Assembly: GCA_900113425.1 (NCBI GenBank)
Contig: FOZF01000001.1
Span: 412,358-476,357, forward strand
Origin: Stenotrophomonas maltophilia
Lineage (GTDB): Bacteria; Pseudomonadota; Gammaproteobacteria; Xanthomonadales; Xanthomonadaceae
Direction: 5' to 3'
DNA: 64,000 nt
Shown here: positions 1-8,132 of the stretch, one piece after another
Position numbering within the stretch: the first letter of the stretch is position 1
How the letters are laid out: each line of letters starts with the position of its first letter
The notes under the pieces: generated by a model
The model's database searches: none
What the model was told of the DNA's origin: nothing
Seen by the model: the letters and a program-made list of their open reading frames with translations, nothing else
Program-made: the position numbers and the translations under genes

Positions 1-254
1 GCGCCGACGGTTTCGTGCAGCGTTCCGCCTGCTGCGCTGCCCACCGTGCCAACTACGCCGTGCACTACGCCGCCCACCGCACCGCCGACCGTACCGGCAG
101 CTCCGTGCAGCGTGCCGCCTACTGCGCCCACGGTGTTGTGCAGCGTGCCACTCACTGCGCTACCTACTGCGCCGACGGTTTCGTGCAGCGTTCCGCCTGC
201 TGCGCTGCCCACCGTGCCAACTACGCCGTGGACTACGCCACCCACCGCACCGCC
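1..254. repeat. 168-bp period direct repeat inside the ESPR gene
   Basis: Bases 1-62 recur without mismatch at 169-230, and similarity continues to about 254 with a few substitutions. The 168-bp period equals 56 codons, so the repeat keeps the frame and encodes the Gly/Val/His tail. The array continues past the left edge. Confidence 0.85.
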
Positions 255-1232
255 AAGATCGCCCAGGGCGCCGTGGTGCAGGCCTCCAAGGCCGAGCGTG
301 CTGGCCTGCGCGCTCGCGACGGTCCGGCCCGCGAGCTTCAGGTTGCGATCGGCCACCACGTCCTGGCCGCCCGGGCCCTGCACGCGCACCTTGCCGGCGA
401 CGCCCGCATCGAACGCCGCCGTGATCGCGCGATCATCGGTCTCGCCCGGCAGTTCTTCCTTGGCGGGCAAGCTCACCGCTGCGGTTGCGGAGGCTCTGCC
501 CTGGCCCTCGATTCGATGTCCGGCGATGGCCAGATGCGAGTCGGCGTTGCCGTCGATGCCGGCCTTCAGCCCGGACAATCCCTGCGAGGAGCTCGTGATG
601 CCCGCTGCCGCCTTGGCGCCGGCACCCATCGATGCCACCGGGGCACCTGCGATGCCGACCCTGGCCTTTGCCTTCGTATCGGCCGTCAGCCCCAGCGGCG
701 AAGCGGGGCCGGAGGAAACGTTCGCTGCCAGTGAGGTATCGACCTGGGTACCTGCTCCGATGCCGAGCTGGGCCCGCACATCAGCGGCCAGCGCTGGCGT
801 GGGCACATGCTGCGGCGATGCGTTCGCACCCAGCTTCACCTGCACGACGGCCGGCAGGACATCGCGCACCAGCGGCAGCGAGGTCGTGCTCAACTGCAGG
901 CCCACACGCGTATCGGCACTGATCGCAGGCGTCGCCTGCGCCTGTCGCGCGGCTGCGGCCAGGGCGACTTCGGCGTCGACCTTCACCGGCAACGTCTGGG
1001 TGTACTTGGCCGCCAGTGCCTGCAGATCGCGCAGCGACTGGTTGGATTCGGTTGCTGATGCCGGCCCGCTGGCCAGCACGCACAGCAGTGCAAGCGCAAG
1101 GGCGCTGGGCGTCAGCAGGGAGGTGCGCGGATCGCGTGATGCGGTGCCGCCGCTATCGCCGGTGGCCAGTTCCGAGGCCACAACCAGAGCATTGAGCTGG
1201 CGGTTCCATACACGCCGGTAGATGCGGTTCAT
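1..1232 (-). CDS. ESPR-type exported protein with Gly/Val/His repeats (3' end outside window)
   Basis: The start at 1232 (minus strand) has a GGGGGA ribosome site just upstream. The N-terminus reads MNRIYRRVWNRQLNALVVAS, an ESPR extended signal peptide of the kind carried by type V secretion proteins. A second hydrophobic segment ends near ALALALLCVLASGPASA. The middle is Ala/Val-rich with no family I recognise. From about base 260 leftward the protein becomes a low-complexity tail of units such as GGAVGGVVHGVVG and GSAAGGTLHETVG. No stop codon is reached before base 1, so the C-terminus and any translocator domain lie outside the window. ESPR implies export across the inner membrane and often a surface fate; the actual function is unknown. 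The AraC regulator upstream on the same strand may control it. Confidence 0.8.
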   Translation of the reverse strand, partial: MNRIYRRVWNRQLNALVVASELATGDSGGTASRDPRTSLLTPSALALALLCVLASGPASATESNQSLRDLQALAAKYTQTLPVKVDAEVALAAAARQAQATPAISADTRVGLQLSTTSLPLVRDVLPAVVQVKLGANASPQHVPTPALAADVRAQLGIGAGTQVDTSLAANVSSGPASPLGLTADTKAKARVGIAGAPVASMGAGAKAAAGITSSSQGLSGLKAGIDGNADSHLAIAGHRIEGQGRASATAAVSLPAKEELPGETDDRAITAAFDAGVAGKVRVQGPGGQDVVADRNLKLAGRTVASAQASTLGLGGLHHGALGDLGGAVGGVVHGVVGTVGSAAGGTLHETVGAVGSAVSGTLHNTVGAVGGTLHGAAGTVGGAVGGVVHGVVGTVGSAAGGTLHETVG

Positions 1233-1330
1233 GAGCATTTCCCCCGTAGGCGAACAACTTGAATGACAGTGGACTTGCCGCTAGGCAGGTGACTGACATT
1301 TCAACGGTTCGCGGAGGCGTGGCGCACTTC

Positions 1331-1389
1331 AATCCGGCAGGGCAATCGCGCAATCCGGCAAATCCACGGCCGGATTCGGCAGCCGGATA
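1331..1389. promoter_or_regulatory. Cluster of four AATCCGGC-type boxes
   Basis: AATCCGGC occurs at 1331-1338 and 1352-1359, 21 bp apart (two helical turns). The inverted form GCCGGATT is at 1369-1376 and GCCGGATA at 1382-1389. Boxes 2 and 3 form an inverted repeat with 8-bp arms and a 9-bp spacer. The cluster lies between the AraC-type gene and the ESPR gene, about 100-160 bp upstream of the ESPR start. This suggests an operator; the binding protein is unknown. Confidence 0.4.
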
Positions 1390-1434
1390 TGCAAAACCGG
1401 CAGCAATGCCGTGAAAGCCCCTGTGGGGCGAGAC

Positions 1435-2415
1435 TCAGGCCGGTTGGCCCAACTGCGCGGGTGCACGCATCAGGGTATCCCGCGGAAGTTCACCGAACAC
1501 CTTCCGGTAATTGTCAGCGAAGCGCGAGAGATCCCACAGGCCGCAGCTCAGCGCGATCGCCTTGACCGAACGCCTGCTGGAGTCGGCCATCGACAGGCTG
1601 CGGCAGGCTGCACAGAGGCGCAGCATGGACAGATAACGGTTGGGCGACGTACCGAACAGATCTTCGAATGCATAGCGCAGGCCACGCTCGCTGACACCGG
1701 CGGCGTCGCAGATTTCATTCATATATATATTGCGACGCAGGTTGAGCCGCATGAAATTCTCGGCGCGCTGGGCGATCAGGTAATGCGTACGCCGTGCGCG
1801 GCTGCACCCCGGACGATCGACGGCACCGGCACCCAGCAGGGCCTGGATGTGCTCGTGCAGCAGCCGCTCGGTTTCCTCCGGCTGCAGGCTGGCACCCTGC
1901 CCCAGCTGCTTGTGCAGCTGCTGGTAATGCAGCGCCAGCGGGGCATCATCACCGGACAGATTGAACAGCGAGAGCGCCTGTCCCGCCGGCGGTGTGCTGC
2001 GCAGGCTCAGTTCGGTCAGCTTGCGCTGCACGCGGGCTACCGGCACCAGCATCAGGGTCAAGCGGGTACCTGGGCTGAGGGTGAATTCACTGATGCCTTC
2101 GGGAAGCACGGTCAACGCCATCCCCGCCGCCAGCGGCACACCATGGCACCAGCTCACCGCCTCGTCGGTGGCCTGCAGATACCCCAGCATCGCCCAGTCC
2201 GGCGGCAGCATGAAGCGGCCACGGCAATGGAATCCGCAGCTGATGCTGCAGAACAGGGCTTCCTCATGCACGCGCGAAGCGAACGCCGCGCGCGGACCAT
2301 TGCCGTCGAGCAGCAACAGTTCCACATCGCATACGCGAAGCACGCCGCTAAGCGTGGCCAGGTCGATCGACCGGAGCTCGCCGTCGTCGCTGTCAACCAC
2401 CCCACCATCAACCAT
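1435..2415 (-). CDS. AraC-family transcriptional regulator
   Basis: A 326-residue protein. The C-terminal third (about 220-320) carries the two helix-turn-helix motifs of the AraC/XylS family, including NEICDAAGVSERGLRYAFEDLFG and the family-typical ending SRFADNYRKVFGELP. The N-terminal half is an unrecognised sensing domain. The ATG at 2415 has a GGGGGA element about 10 bases upstream. It is transcribed toward the ESPR gene, with about 200 bp between them, and divergently from the Tad pilus operon, so either could be its target. The ligand is unknown. Confidence 0.85.
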   Translation of the reverse strand: MVDGGVVDSDDGELRSIDLATLSGVLRVCDVELLLLDGNGPRAAFASRVHEEALFCSISCGFHCRGRFMLPPDWAMLGYLQATDEAVSWCHGVPLAAGMALTVLPEGISEFTLSPGTRLTLMLVPVARVQRKLTELSLRSTPPAGQALSLFNLSGDDAPLALHYQQLHKQLGQGASLQPEETERLLHEHIQALLGAGAVDRPGCSRARRTHYLIAQRAENFMRLNLRRNIYMNEICDAAGVSERGLRYAFEDLFGTSPNRYLSMLRLCAACRSLSMADSSRRSVKAIALSCGLWDLSRFADNYRKVFGELPRDTLMRAPAQLGQPA

Positions 2416-2645
2416 GACAGTGTCGTCCCCCGTTGGTCAGCTGCCCGCCGCAACCCCCACTGCCCTACAGGTGCGCGCGGTTTCCAAGAGCATCATCCGT
2501 TGCCGTGATGGATGCGGCCACTGGCCGGGTCCACCTTGAAAGTACCAAAGCTTGAATACGAGTATGCCCGATAATCCGCGCAGGTAAACAGGTCGTGCGG
2601 GAATACAGCAACCCGCGCTTGGCGTGAAGGAAATGTGGGCGCCAG

Positions 2646-2661
2646 TGGCATGATTTTCGCA
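2646..2661 (+). promoter_or_regulatory. Candidate sigma-54 promoter upstream of the Tad operon
   Basis: TGGCATGATTTTCGCA matches the -24/-12 consensus TGGCAYRNNNNTTGCW at all positions but one and keeps the invariant GG and GC at correct spacing. It points toward the pilin gene and would give an untranslated leader of roughly 430 bases. Single-site match only, not tested. Confidence 0.4.
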
Positions 2662-2675
2662 TGCGTTAATCCATG

Positions 2676-2692
2676 TCACATTATTCATGTGA
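2676..2692. promoter_or_regulatory. 17-bp palindrome TCACA-N7-TGTGA
   Basis: The half-sites TCACA and TGTGA flank TTATTCA. The arrangement is inside-out relative to the CRP/Clp consensus (TGTGA-N6-TCACA). It sits where transcription from the sigma-54-like site would begin, so an operator is plausible but unproven. Confidence 0.3.
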
Positions 2693-3105
2693 GGATGAAT
2701 CGTTTTGCTTGGGAACGGCGCTTCATCACAGAATAAGCAAGCGATTATCAGGAATAAGAGATTCCTGCCGAATTTGCATATAGGTTCCGGTTGCACCCGG
2801 CCGCCATTCAGGCAAAGTCGGTATCACGGTGATCGAACCGCTCCGATGCGGTTGCACCCAGGGGACAGCATGACGATGCACGCGCTGCTCGATGACGTTG
2901 CGACCACCGGCCTGGTGCCGCGCGGTCGCACGTGCGCGGTCGCTGCACTCCCTGGCGGAGATCACCCTGCTTGAGCGATGCGGGACAGTCCCGCATTGCC
3001 ACCTCCGCCAGGATGGCAGAGGTCCATGGACGGTCCCGACGGAGTCGGGCAACCGGCCGATGCAGGTGTCTTGTTGCCATTGACAGGTAGAGGGAGACAA
3101 CCGTC

Positions 3106-3285
3106 ATGAACGCTTCCATCCGCAAGTTCCTGAAAGAAGAAGATGGCGTGACCGCACTCGAATACGGGCTGCTGGCCGCTGTGATCGCCGGCATCCTGAT
3201 TGCAGTGGGCCGCACCCAGATCACGGCGTTCTTCACCACGCTGTTCGCCCGTCTTTCGGCAATCGCCACCGAAGCAACCACCTGA
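3106..3285 (+). CDS. flp: Flp-type pilin (type IVb pilin)
   Basis: A 59-residue prepilin. The leader MNASIRKFLKEEDG is followed by VTALEYGLLAAVIAG, the hallmark Flp processing site (cleavage after Gly14, then the EY pair) and the hydrophobic assembly helix. The ribosome site AGGGAG lies just upstream of the ATG at 3106. It is the major subunit of the Tad pilus, cut by the prepilin peptidase encoded next and assembled by the downstream machinery. Length is normal for Flp pilins, and its place as first gene matches other tad loci. Only this one pilin copy is seen. Confidence 0.93.
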   Translation: MNASIRKFLKEEDGVTALEYGLLAAVIAGILIAVGRTQITAFFTTLFARLSAIATEATT

Positions 3286-3389
3286 GCGACCTGCGGACAC
3301 ACCACCGCTGGTCGCGTCATCCGCGACCACGGTGGCCGCAGGCCGGGATGCGGTTGCAGACGGTCCAGTGACGGACGATGGGGAGTGCG

Positions 3390-3935
3390 ATGACACTGCT
3401 GGGACTATTGGCCATCGGTGTGTGCCTGCGGATCGCGATCAGCGATCTGTATGCCCGCCGGGTGCCCAATGCCTGGCTGCTGGCTGCGTGCGCGCTCGCG
3501 ATACCTCTGCTGGTCGCCGGGCAATTTGCTGAGCCACGGCTGCCATGGCCAGCGCACCTGCTCGGTGCCATCGCCGGGTTGCTCGCCCTGCTGCCCTTCT
3601 ACGCAGTGCGCTGGATGGGCGCGGGTGACGTGAAATTCTTCGCCGTGCTTGGCCTGCTGCTGGGATGGCATGCCCTGCTGCCGGTATGGGTGGTGGCCAG
3701 CCTTGCCGCCGGCGCCCACGCGATGGCGATCCTGCTCGGGCGCCAGCTCGGCACGCACCTGCCGATGCGCGTGCAGCTGCAGGTGTCGCGCGCCAGCGAG
3801 CAATGGCAGACACACCCCGCATTGCGTGGAATGGAGGCTGCCCGCCAAGGGCGCCGCGGCATTCCCTATGCGGCCTACCTCGCATTGGCGGCGATCGGCT
3901 GGCTCCTGGCCACGACCTACGGAGGTCTCGCATGA
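3390..3935 (+). CDS. cpaA: Prepilin peptidase TadV/CpaA (A24 family)
   Basis: An integral membrane aspartyl peptidase of 181 residues that removes the leader of the Flp prepilin and pseudopilins. The two catalytic aspartates are visible: Asp19 in ISDLYARRVPN and Asp80 in GAGDVKFF. Several hydrophobic helices surround them. I chose the ATG at 3390 because GGGGAG lies right before it; an ATG at 3378 in the same frame has no comparable site. The stop overlaps the start of tadE (ATGA), indicating translational coupling. It is the short A24 form without the methylase domain, as usual for Tad systems. Confidence 0.93.
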   Translation: MTLLGLLAIGVCLRIAISDLYARRVPNAWLLAACALAIPLLVAGQFAEPRLPWPAHLLGAIAGLLALLPFYAVRWMGAGDVKFFAVLGLLLGWHALLPVWVVASLAAGAHAMAILLGRQLGTHLPMRVQLQVSRASEQWQTHPALRGMEAARQGRRGIPYAAYLALAAIGWLLATTYGGLA

Positions 3936-4408
3936 ACACCCTCGGTCCGCGGCGCCAGCGTGGCGTGGTCGCCGTCGAGTACGCGCTGATGATGATTCTC
4001 GGCCTGGTGCCGCTGCTGCTGTTCACTTTTTCCGGCGTGCTGATCATGGCTGCCCAGCAGACGCTTGCAACGGCCGCTGCCGAAGGGGCACGCGCATCGC
4101 TGCGCTTCGGAACCGCCAACGAACGACGCACCGCCGCGTGCGTCGCAGCACGCCAGTCGATGCAATGGCTGCTGCAGTTCTCCGGGCAGAACCCTGACTG
4201 CAGCGCCGGCGGCACCGGTCCGATCCAGGTCTCGGCGCAGGCACCCTGCGCGGGCATGGCAACCGCGCAGTGCATGACGGTCACCGTCCGCTACGACTAT
4301 GCCGCCCACCCTTTCTTCCCCGGCACCGCCACGCTTTACGGCTGGGTGATGCGGGCCCCCATCCGCAGCGTCGCGGTCGCCCAGCTCGACCTCGGCTCCG
4401 GCAACTGA
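3932..4408 (+). CDS. tadE: TadE-like minor pseudopilin
   Basis: A 158-residue protein starting with a short basic leader, then RGVVAVEYALMMILG and a single hydrophobic helix, the TadE/TadF signature. It is expected to be processed by the TadV peptidase and to sit in the inner membrane or pilus base. The remainder is a small periplasmic domain with four Cys residues that could pair. The start overlaps the previous stop by four bases (ATGA). A separate tadF was not found; the TadG-like protein further downstream may serve alongside it. Confidence 0.88.
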   Translation: MNTLGPRRQRGVVAVEYALMMILGLVPLLLFTFSGVLIMAAQQTLATAAAEGARASLRFGTANERRTAACVAARQSMQWLLQFSGQNPDCSAGGTGPIQVSAQAPCAGMATAQCMTVTVRYDYAAHPFFPGTATLYGWVMRAPIRSVAVAQLDLGSGN

Positions 4409-4427
4409 CGGTACAGGAGACGGTTCC

Positions 4428-5471
4428 ATGCTCAAGTTGACCCGCATCGCCGCCATCGCTCTGATCGCACTCGCGGTGCTGCTGGCGCTGATCGCATTCG
4501 TGATCGGCCGCAGACCCGCCCCTACGACGGAAAGCGCGGCTCCGGTCGTTCACGCCGACGCACAGGCCATTACGGTGGTCGAGGCCATTGCCCGGCTGCC
4601 GGCCGGTGAACCGATCACTGCCAATGGCGTGCGCCTGGCCCGTCGAAGCGCAGCCGTGCCGGGGGCCGCCGCCGACCTGGCCGCCGTGGTCGGCAAGGTA
4701 CCGGTGCAGGACATCGCCGAAGGCAGCACCATCAGCGACGCGGTGCTGGCCCAGGGCTTCTCACTGCAGCTGCGACCCGGCGAGCGTGCCCTGGCAGTGC
4801 CGGTCGACGAACTGGTCGGTGCCGGCAACCGCATCCTGCCGGGCGATTTCGTCGATGTGTTCCTCAACCTGCGCAGCGAACCTGCCAGCTACAACGCGGC
4901 GCCCGACGCCGCACAGACCCGCCTTCTGCTGTCGCGCCTGCGCGTGCTCAGCTATGGCCAGCAGGACATCGCCCCGAACGCGGGCAGCGCCAATGCCAGC
5001 GCCGATACCAGCAACCGTACAGACCCGCGCGCGGCAGATATCACCAGCAACGCCAGCAGCGGTGGCGGCAGTAGCGGTGACGCGGCCCAGCCGGCCCGCA
5101 GCGCCGTGCTGGCGGTGCCGGTGGCCGACGCCAACCGGCTGCTGCTGGGCGCGCAGCAGGGCAAGCTCTATCTCGCACTGCGCAATCCCGCCGACGCCGG
5201 CCAGCCCGACCTGGCCCTGTTCCCGCAGGCGCGGGGTGTGATCGACCCGCTGCGTGGCCTGGACGCGGAACAGCAGCTGGCCCTGCAGCGCCCCGAGAAC
5301 CACGCCTTCGCCGGCATCGATGGCGATGCCCTGGCCGGTCGCAGCAACGCACGCGCACGCACCGTGAACGACGCCCCGGCACAGCCCCCCGCCGCCCGCC
5401 GCAGCGCGCCGCGCGCATCCGGAATCGAGATCATCCGCGGCGATGGTTCTGCGCCTCGCGGCTCCCTTTGA
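4428..5471 (+). CDS. cpaB: Flp pilus assembly protein CpaB/RcpC
   Basis: A 347-residue periplasmic assembly protein anchored by one N-terminal hydrophobic helix (about 5-27). The segment from about 45 to 110 is an SAF-type domain, followed by the CpaB core VPVDELVGAGNRILPGDFVDVFL. The tail is Ala/Ser/Gly-rich and low in complexity. CpaB/RcpC proteins work with the CpaC secretin at the outer membrane. The gene lies 19 bp after tadE, and GGAGACGG precedes the ATG. Confidence 0.92.
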   Translation: MLKLTRIAAIALIALAVLLALIAFVIGRRPAPTTESAAPVVHADAQAITVVEAIARLPAGEPITANGVRLARRSAAVPGAAADLAAVVGKVPVQDIAEGSTISDAVLAQGFSLQLRPGERALAVPVDELVGAGNRILPGDFVDVFLNLRSEPASYNAAPDAAQTRLLLSRLRVLSYGQQDIAPNAGSANASADTSNRTDPRAADITSNASSGGGSSGDAAQPARSAVLAVPVADANRLLLGAQQGKLYLALRNPADAGQPDLALFPQARGVIDPLRGLDAEQQLALQRPENHAFAGIDGDALAGRSNARARTVNDAPAQPPAARRSAPRASGIEIIRGDGSAPRGSL

Positions 5472-5489
5472 CCTGCACCGAGAGCTTCC

Positions 5490-6848
5490 ATGACCGAACG
5501 TCGCCAGAGTCCACGCCCCTCCTCCCGCCAGCGCTGGCTCGCTCTGCTGCTGGTGCTGCTGGCGCCTGCGACCAGCGTGGCTGCCGACGACCTGGTGCTG
5601 CAGGCCCGCGAACAGCGGCCCTGGACGCTGCCCGCCGACCTGGAACGGGTGGCCATCGCCGATCCGGGCGTGGCCGATATCGTGATGCTGCGTGGCCAGC
5701 GCCAGGCGCTGCTGGTCGGCAAGGCCCCCGGCACCACCACCCTGCTGCTGTGGCACCGTAAACAGCCGGAGCCACAGCGCGTGCAGGTCCGCGTGCAGAG
5801 CGCGGTGCAGGGGGCGGCCGATTCGGGCTCCAGCGGTCTGGTGTTCACCCAGCAGGACCAGCAGGGCCTGCTGCAGGGAAGCACCGACAGCGCCCTCTCG
5901 CACATGCAGGAACAGAAGGCTGCCGCGATGGCGTTGGGGAAGGATGGCCAGCTGGCCGATGCCTCCACCATCGCCAGCGGCGGCGTGGTCCAGGTCGAGG
6001 TGAAGGTGGTCGAGTTCAACAAGACCGCACTGAAACAGGTCGGCATCAGCTTCCAGAACCGCAACGGCGGTTTTGCCTATGGCTTCGCTCGTCCGGGCGG
6101 CATCCTGCCGGGCAACACCGGCGTGCTGCCCGGCATGCAGGAGGGCAATTCCAGCAACGAATCGGAATCGCCCATCTCGTCGGCCTTCCGCCTGGTGTTC
6201 GGCTCGACGAAGGGCCTGTGGAACGCGGACATCGATCTGCTGCAGTCCAACGGCATGGCCCGGGTGCTGGCCGAGCCGACCCTGGTCGCGCTGTCCGGCC
6301 AGAGCGCCAGCTTCCTCGCCGGTGGCGAACTGCCGATCCTCGAACCCCAGGGCCTTGGGACCACCACCATCACCTACAAGCCGTTCGGCATCGGCCTGAC
6401 CGTCACCCCGACCGTGCTCGCGCCCAATCGCATCGCCCTGAAGGTGGCTCCGGAAGCCAGCGACCTCGACTACACCAATGCCATTTCCCTCAATGGCGTG
6501 CAGATTCCGTCGATCAGCACCCGCCGCGCCGATACCACGGTGGAACTGGGCGATGGCGAGAGCTTCGTGATCGGCGGTCTCGTCAGTTCGACGGTGGCCT
6601 CCACGGTGAACAAGATCCCGCTGCTGGGCGACCTGCCGATCATCGGCTCGTTCTTCCGCGATTTCGACTACAAGCGCCAGGACAAGGAACTGGTGATCAT
6701 CGTCACGCCACGGCTGGTGCAGCCCCTCGCCCGCAATGCCGAGCTGGCACTGCCAGGCGAGCGCGAGGCCCGGCCCAACCTGCCTGAGTGGGGCTCCTGG
6801 CTGCTGGGTCCGGTCAGCCAGGACCCGGTGCCCGGTTTTTCACGTTGA
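5490..6848 (+). CDS. cpaC: Secretin CpaC/RcpA of the Tad pilus
   Basis: The outer-membrane channel through which the Flp pilus emerges. The 452-residue protein has a signal peptide ending near TSVAA, an N-terminal domain (VAIADPGVADIVMLRGQ) typical of pilus secretins, and a C-terminal secretin domain. In the secretin domain GQSASFLAGGELPI and GIGLTVTPTVL are characteristic; GLVSS and PLLGDLPIIGSFFR mark the end of the domain. It follows cpaB by 18 bp and belongs to the same operon. Confidence 0.93.
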   Translation: MTERRQSPRPSSRQRWLALLLVLLAPATSVAADDLVLQAREQRPWTLPADLERVAIADPGVADIVMLRGQRQALLVGKAPGTTTLLLWHRKQPEPQRVQVRVQSAVQGAADSGSSGLVFTQQDQQGLLQGSTDSALSHMQEQKAAAMALGKDGQLADASTIASGGVVQVEVKVVEFNKTALKQVGISFQNRNGGFAYGFARPGGILPGNTGVLPGMQEGNSSNESESPISSAFRLVFGSTKGLWNADIDLLQSNGMARVLAEPTLVALSGQSASFLAGGELPILEPQGLGTTTITYKPFGIGLTVTPTVLAPNRIALKVAPEASDLDYTNAISLNGVQIPSISTRRADTTVELGDGESFVIGGLVSSTVASTVNKIPLLGDLPIIGSFFRDFDYKRQDKELVIIVTPRLVQPLARNAELALPGEREARPNLPEWGSWLLGPVSQDPVPGFSR

Positions 6849-6920
6849 ATCCATGATGCCTGCGATATCACGCCCATGCCCTACGCCACTGCCCAGCCGC
6901 TGCATCCGCAAGGACCGCCG

Positions 6921-8132
6921 ATGAACCTGGTCCTGTACGGGATGGATCGCGAACTGCTGCCGCGGCTGGCGGCCAAGCTGCCGCCTGCCACCACCCTGCA
7001 CTGGCAGGACAGCGGTGAGCCGACATCCGCGCAGGACCTGCAACGCGGCCCGCAGAACCTGGTACTGCTCGACTTCCGTCCCGAGCATGCCGCCGCCTCG
7101 ACCGTGCTGGCGCAGCAGCTGCAGCAGACCCAGCCGGACCTTGCACTGGTCGCCGTTGGCGCCACCAGTGCCGGGCAGGTCGAAGGCGTGGTGATGGCGC
7201 TGCGCGCCGGCCTGCGCGATGTGCTCGACCTGGACAGCGACAACACCGGCATCGAGGCCGCACTGCGCCGCGCGCTCTCGCCGCGGCCCGCCGTCGCCGC
7301 ACAACAGCCGCACAAGGCGCGCTTGATCCTGCTGCTGGGCGTACGTGCCGGGGTCGGCACCAGCACATTGGCCGCGCATCTGGCCGTACTTGCACAACAG
7401 ACCCATGCACTGGCGCAGGGCGAGGCCAGCACCCAGGACGGCCTGCTGCTGGAACTGGCGCAGCCGGCGGGCGACCTGGCGCTCTACCTCAATCTGGACA
7501 GCCGCTTCCACTACGAAGACGCACTGCGCAATGCCAGCCGCATCGACGCCACCCTGGCGCGCACTGCGATGGCGCGCCATGACAGCGGACTGGTCCTGCT
7601 CGACCGCGCCAGCGGCAGCGATGCGCTGCCACCGTCCGATCCGGGCGCCCTGCTGCAGCGGCTGCGCGGCGTGTTTGCCAGCGTGCTGTGCGACGCCGGC
7701 GGCTGCCCGCTGCGTCAACTGCCCCCGCTGCTGCTGGACCAGGCCGACGAGATCTGGCTGGTAGCGGACGCCTCGATCGCCACCCTGGTCTCGCTTGACC
7801 ATGCCCTCAAGCATCTTTCCGGCCAGCGCGAACGGGAGAAGCGCCTGCAACTGGTGATCAACCGCCATGACGACAGCAGCGGCATGAGCCCGGAGCAGAT
7901 CGCCCGCCGGTTCGAGCTTCCACTGCTGACCACGCTCCCCGAACGACCACGCGTACGTGCCTCCGCCAGCCACGGCCACCTGCTGCTGCAGGACGCGCCG
8001 CGTGATCCGTACCTGCGTGCCCTCGCCCCGCTCGTCCAACGCCTGGATCCGGCTGCATGCCCGGTCCAGACGCACGGCCTGCGGGAAAGACTTGCCCTTG
8101 CCCTGGGTGGATCGCAATGGAAGACAAAGTAA
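6921..8132 (+). CDS. cpaE: Pilus localisation ATPase-like protein TadZ/CpaE
   Basis: A 403-residue protein with a receiver-like N-terminal half, without clear phosphorylation-site conservation, and a ParA/MinD-like C-terminal half. The deviant Walker A region reads LLGVRAGVGTSTLAAHLA, where the canonical GKT lysine is replaced. TadZ/CpaE proteins mark the pole or assembly site and recruit the CpaF ATPase. I chose the ATG at 6921 after CAAGGACC over the ATG at 6876, which lacks a ribosome site; this is uncertain. The 3' end overlaps cpaF by 16 bases. Confidence 0.88.
   Translation: MNLVLYGMDRELLPRLAAKLPPATTLHWQDSGEPTSAQDLQRGPQNLVLLDFRPEHAAASTVLAQQLQQTQPDLALVAVGATSAGQVEGVVMALRAGLRDVLDLDSDNTGIEAALRRALSPRPAVAAQQPHKARLILLLGVRAGVGTSTLAAHLAVLAQQTHALAQGEASTQDGLLLELAQPAGDLALYLNLDSRFHYEDALRNASRIDATLARTAMARHDSGLVLLDRASGSDALPPSDPGALLQRLRGVFASVLCDAGGCPLRQLPPLLLDQADEIWLVADASIATLVSLDHALKHLSGQREREKRLQLVINRHDDSSGMSPEQIARRFELPLLTTLPERPRVRASASHGHLLLQDAPRDPYLRALAPLVQRLDPAACPVQTHGLRERLALALGGSQWKTK

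Larger units (their letters stand above)
2416..3105. other. 690-bp intergenic leader between araC-type gene and the pilin gene
   Basis: No convincing gene is present; open frames here lack family features and have atypical codon use. The left half is clearly AT-richer than its surroundings. The stretch holds a sigma-54-like promoter (2646-2661), a 17-bp palindrome (2676-2692) and several short hairpins near the pilin gene. One example is CCCGAC-gga-GTCGGG just before base 3050. A c-di-GMP riboswitch was looked for, but the conserved core was not found. Confidence 0.6.

Noticed and set aside
46-1221. Plus-strand 391-codon open frame rich in Pro/Thr/Ser
   Set aside because: It is antisense to the ESPR gene, whose signal peptide, ribosome site and repeat structure are convincing. 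The Pro/Thr composition is the reverse image of Gly/Val codons.
2437-2974. Open frames of 60-120 codons in the leader upstream of the pilin, including a possible 34-codon peptide at 2871-2974
   Set aside because: No family features, unusual composition and poor or ambiguous starts. The 34-codon peptide has a GGGGA upstream but nothing else to support it.
2740-3105. Possible c-di-GMP (GEMM) riboswitch before the pilin gene
   Set aside because: GGCAAAG and several hairpins are present, but the conserved GACGCAAAGCC half and the expected loop arrangement were not found.
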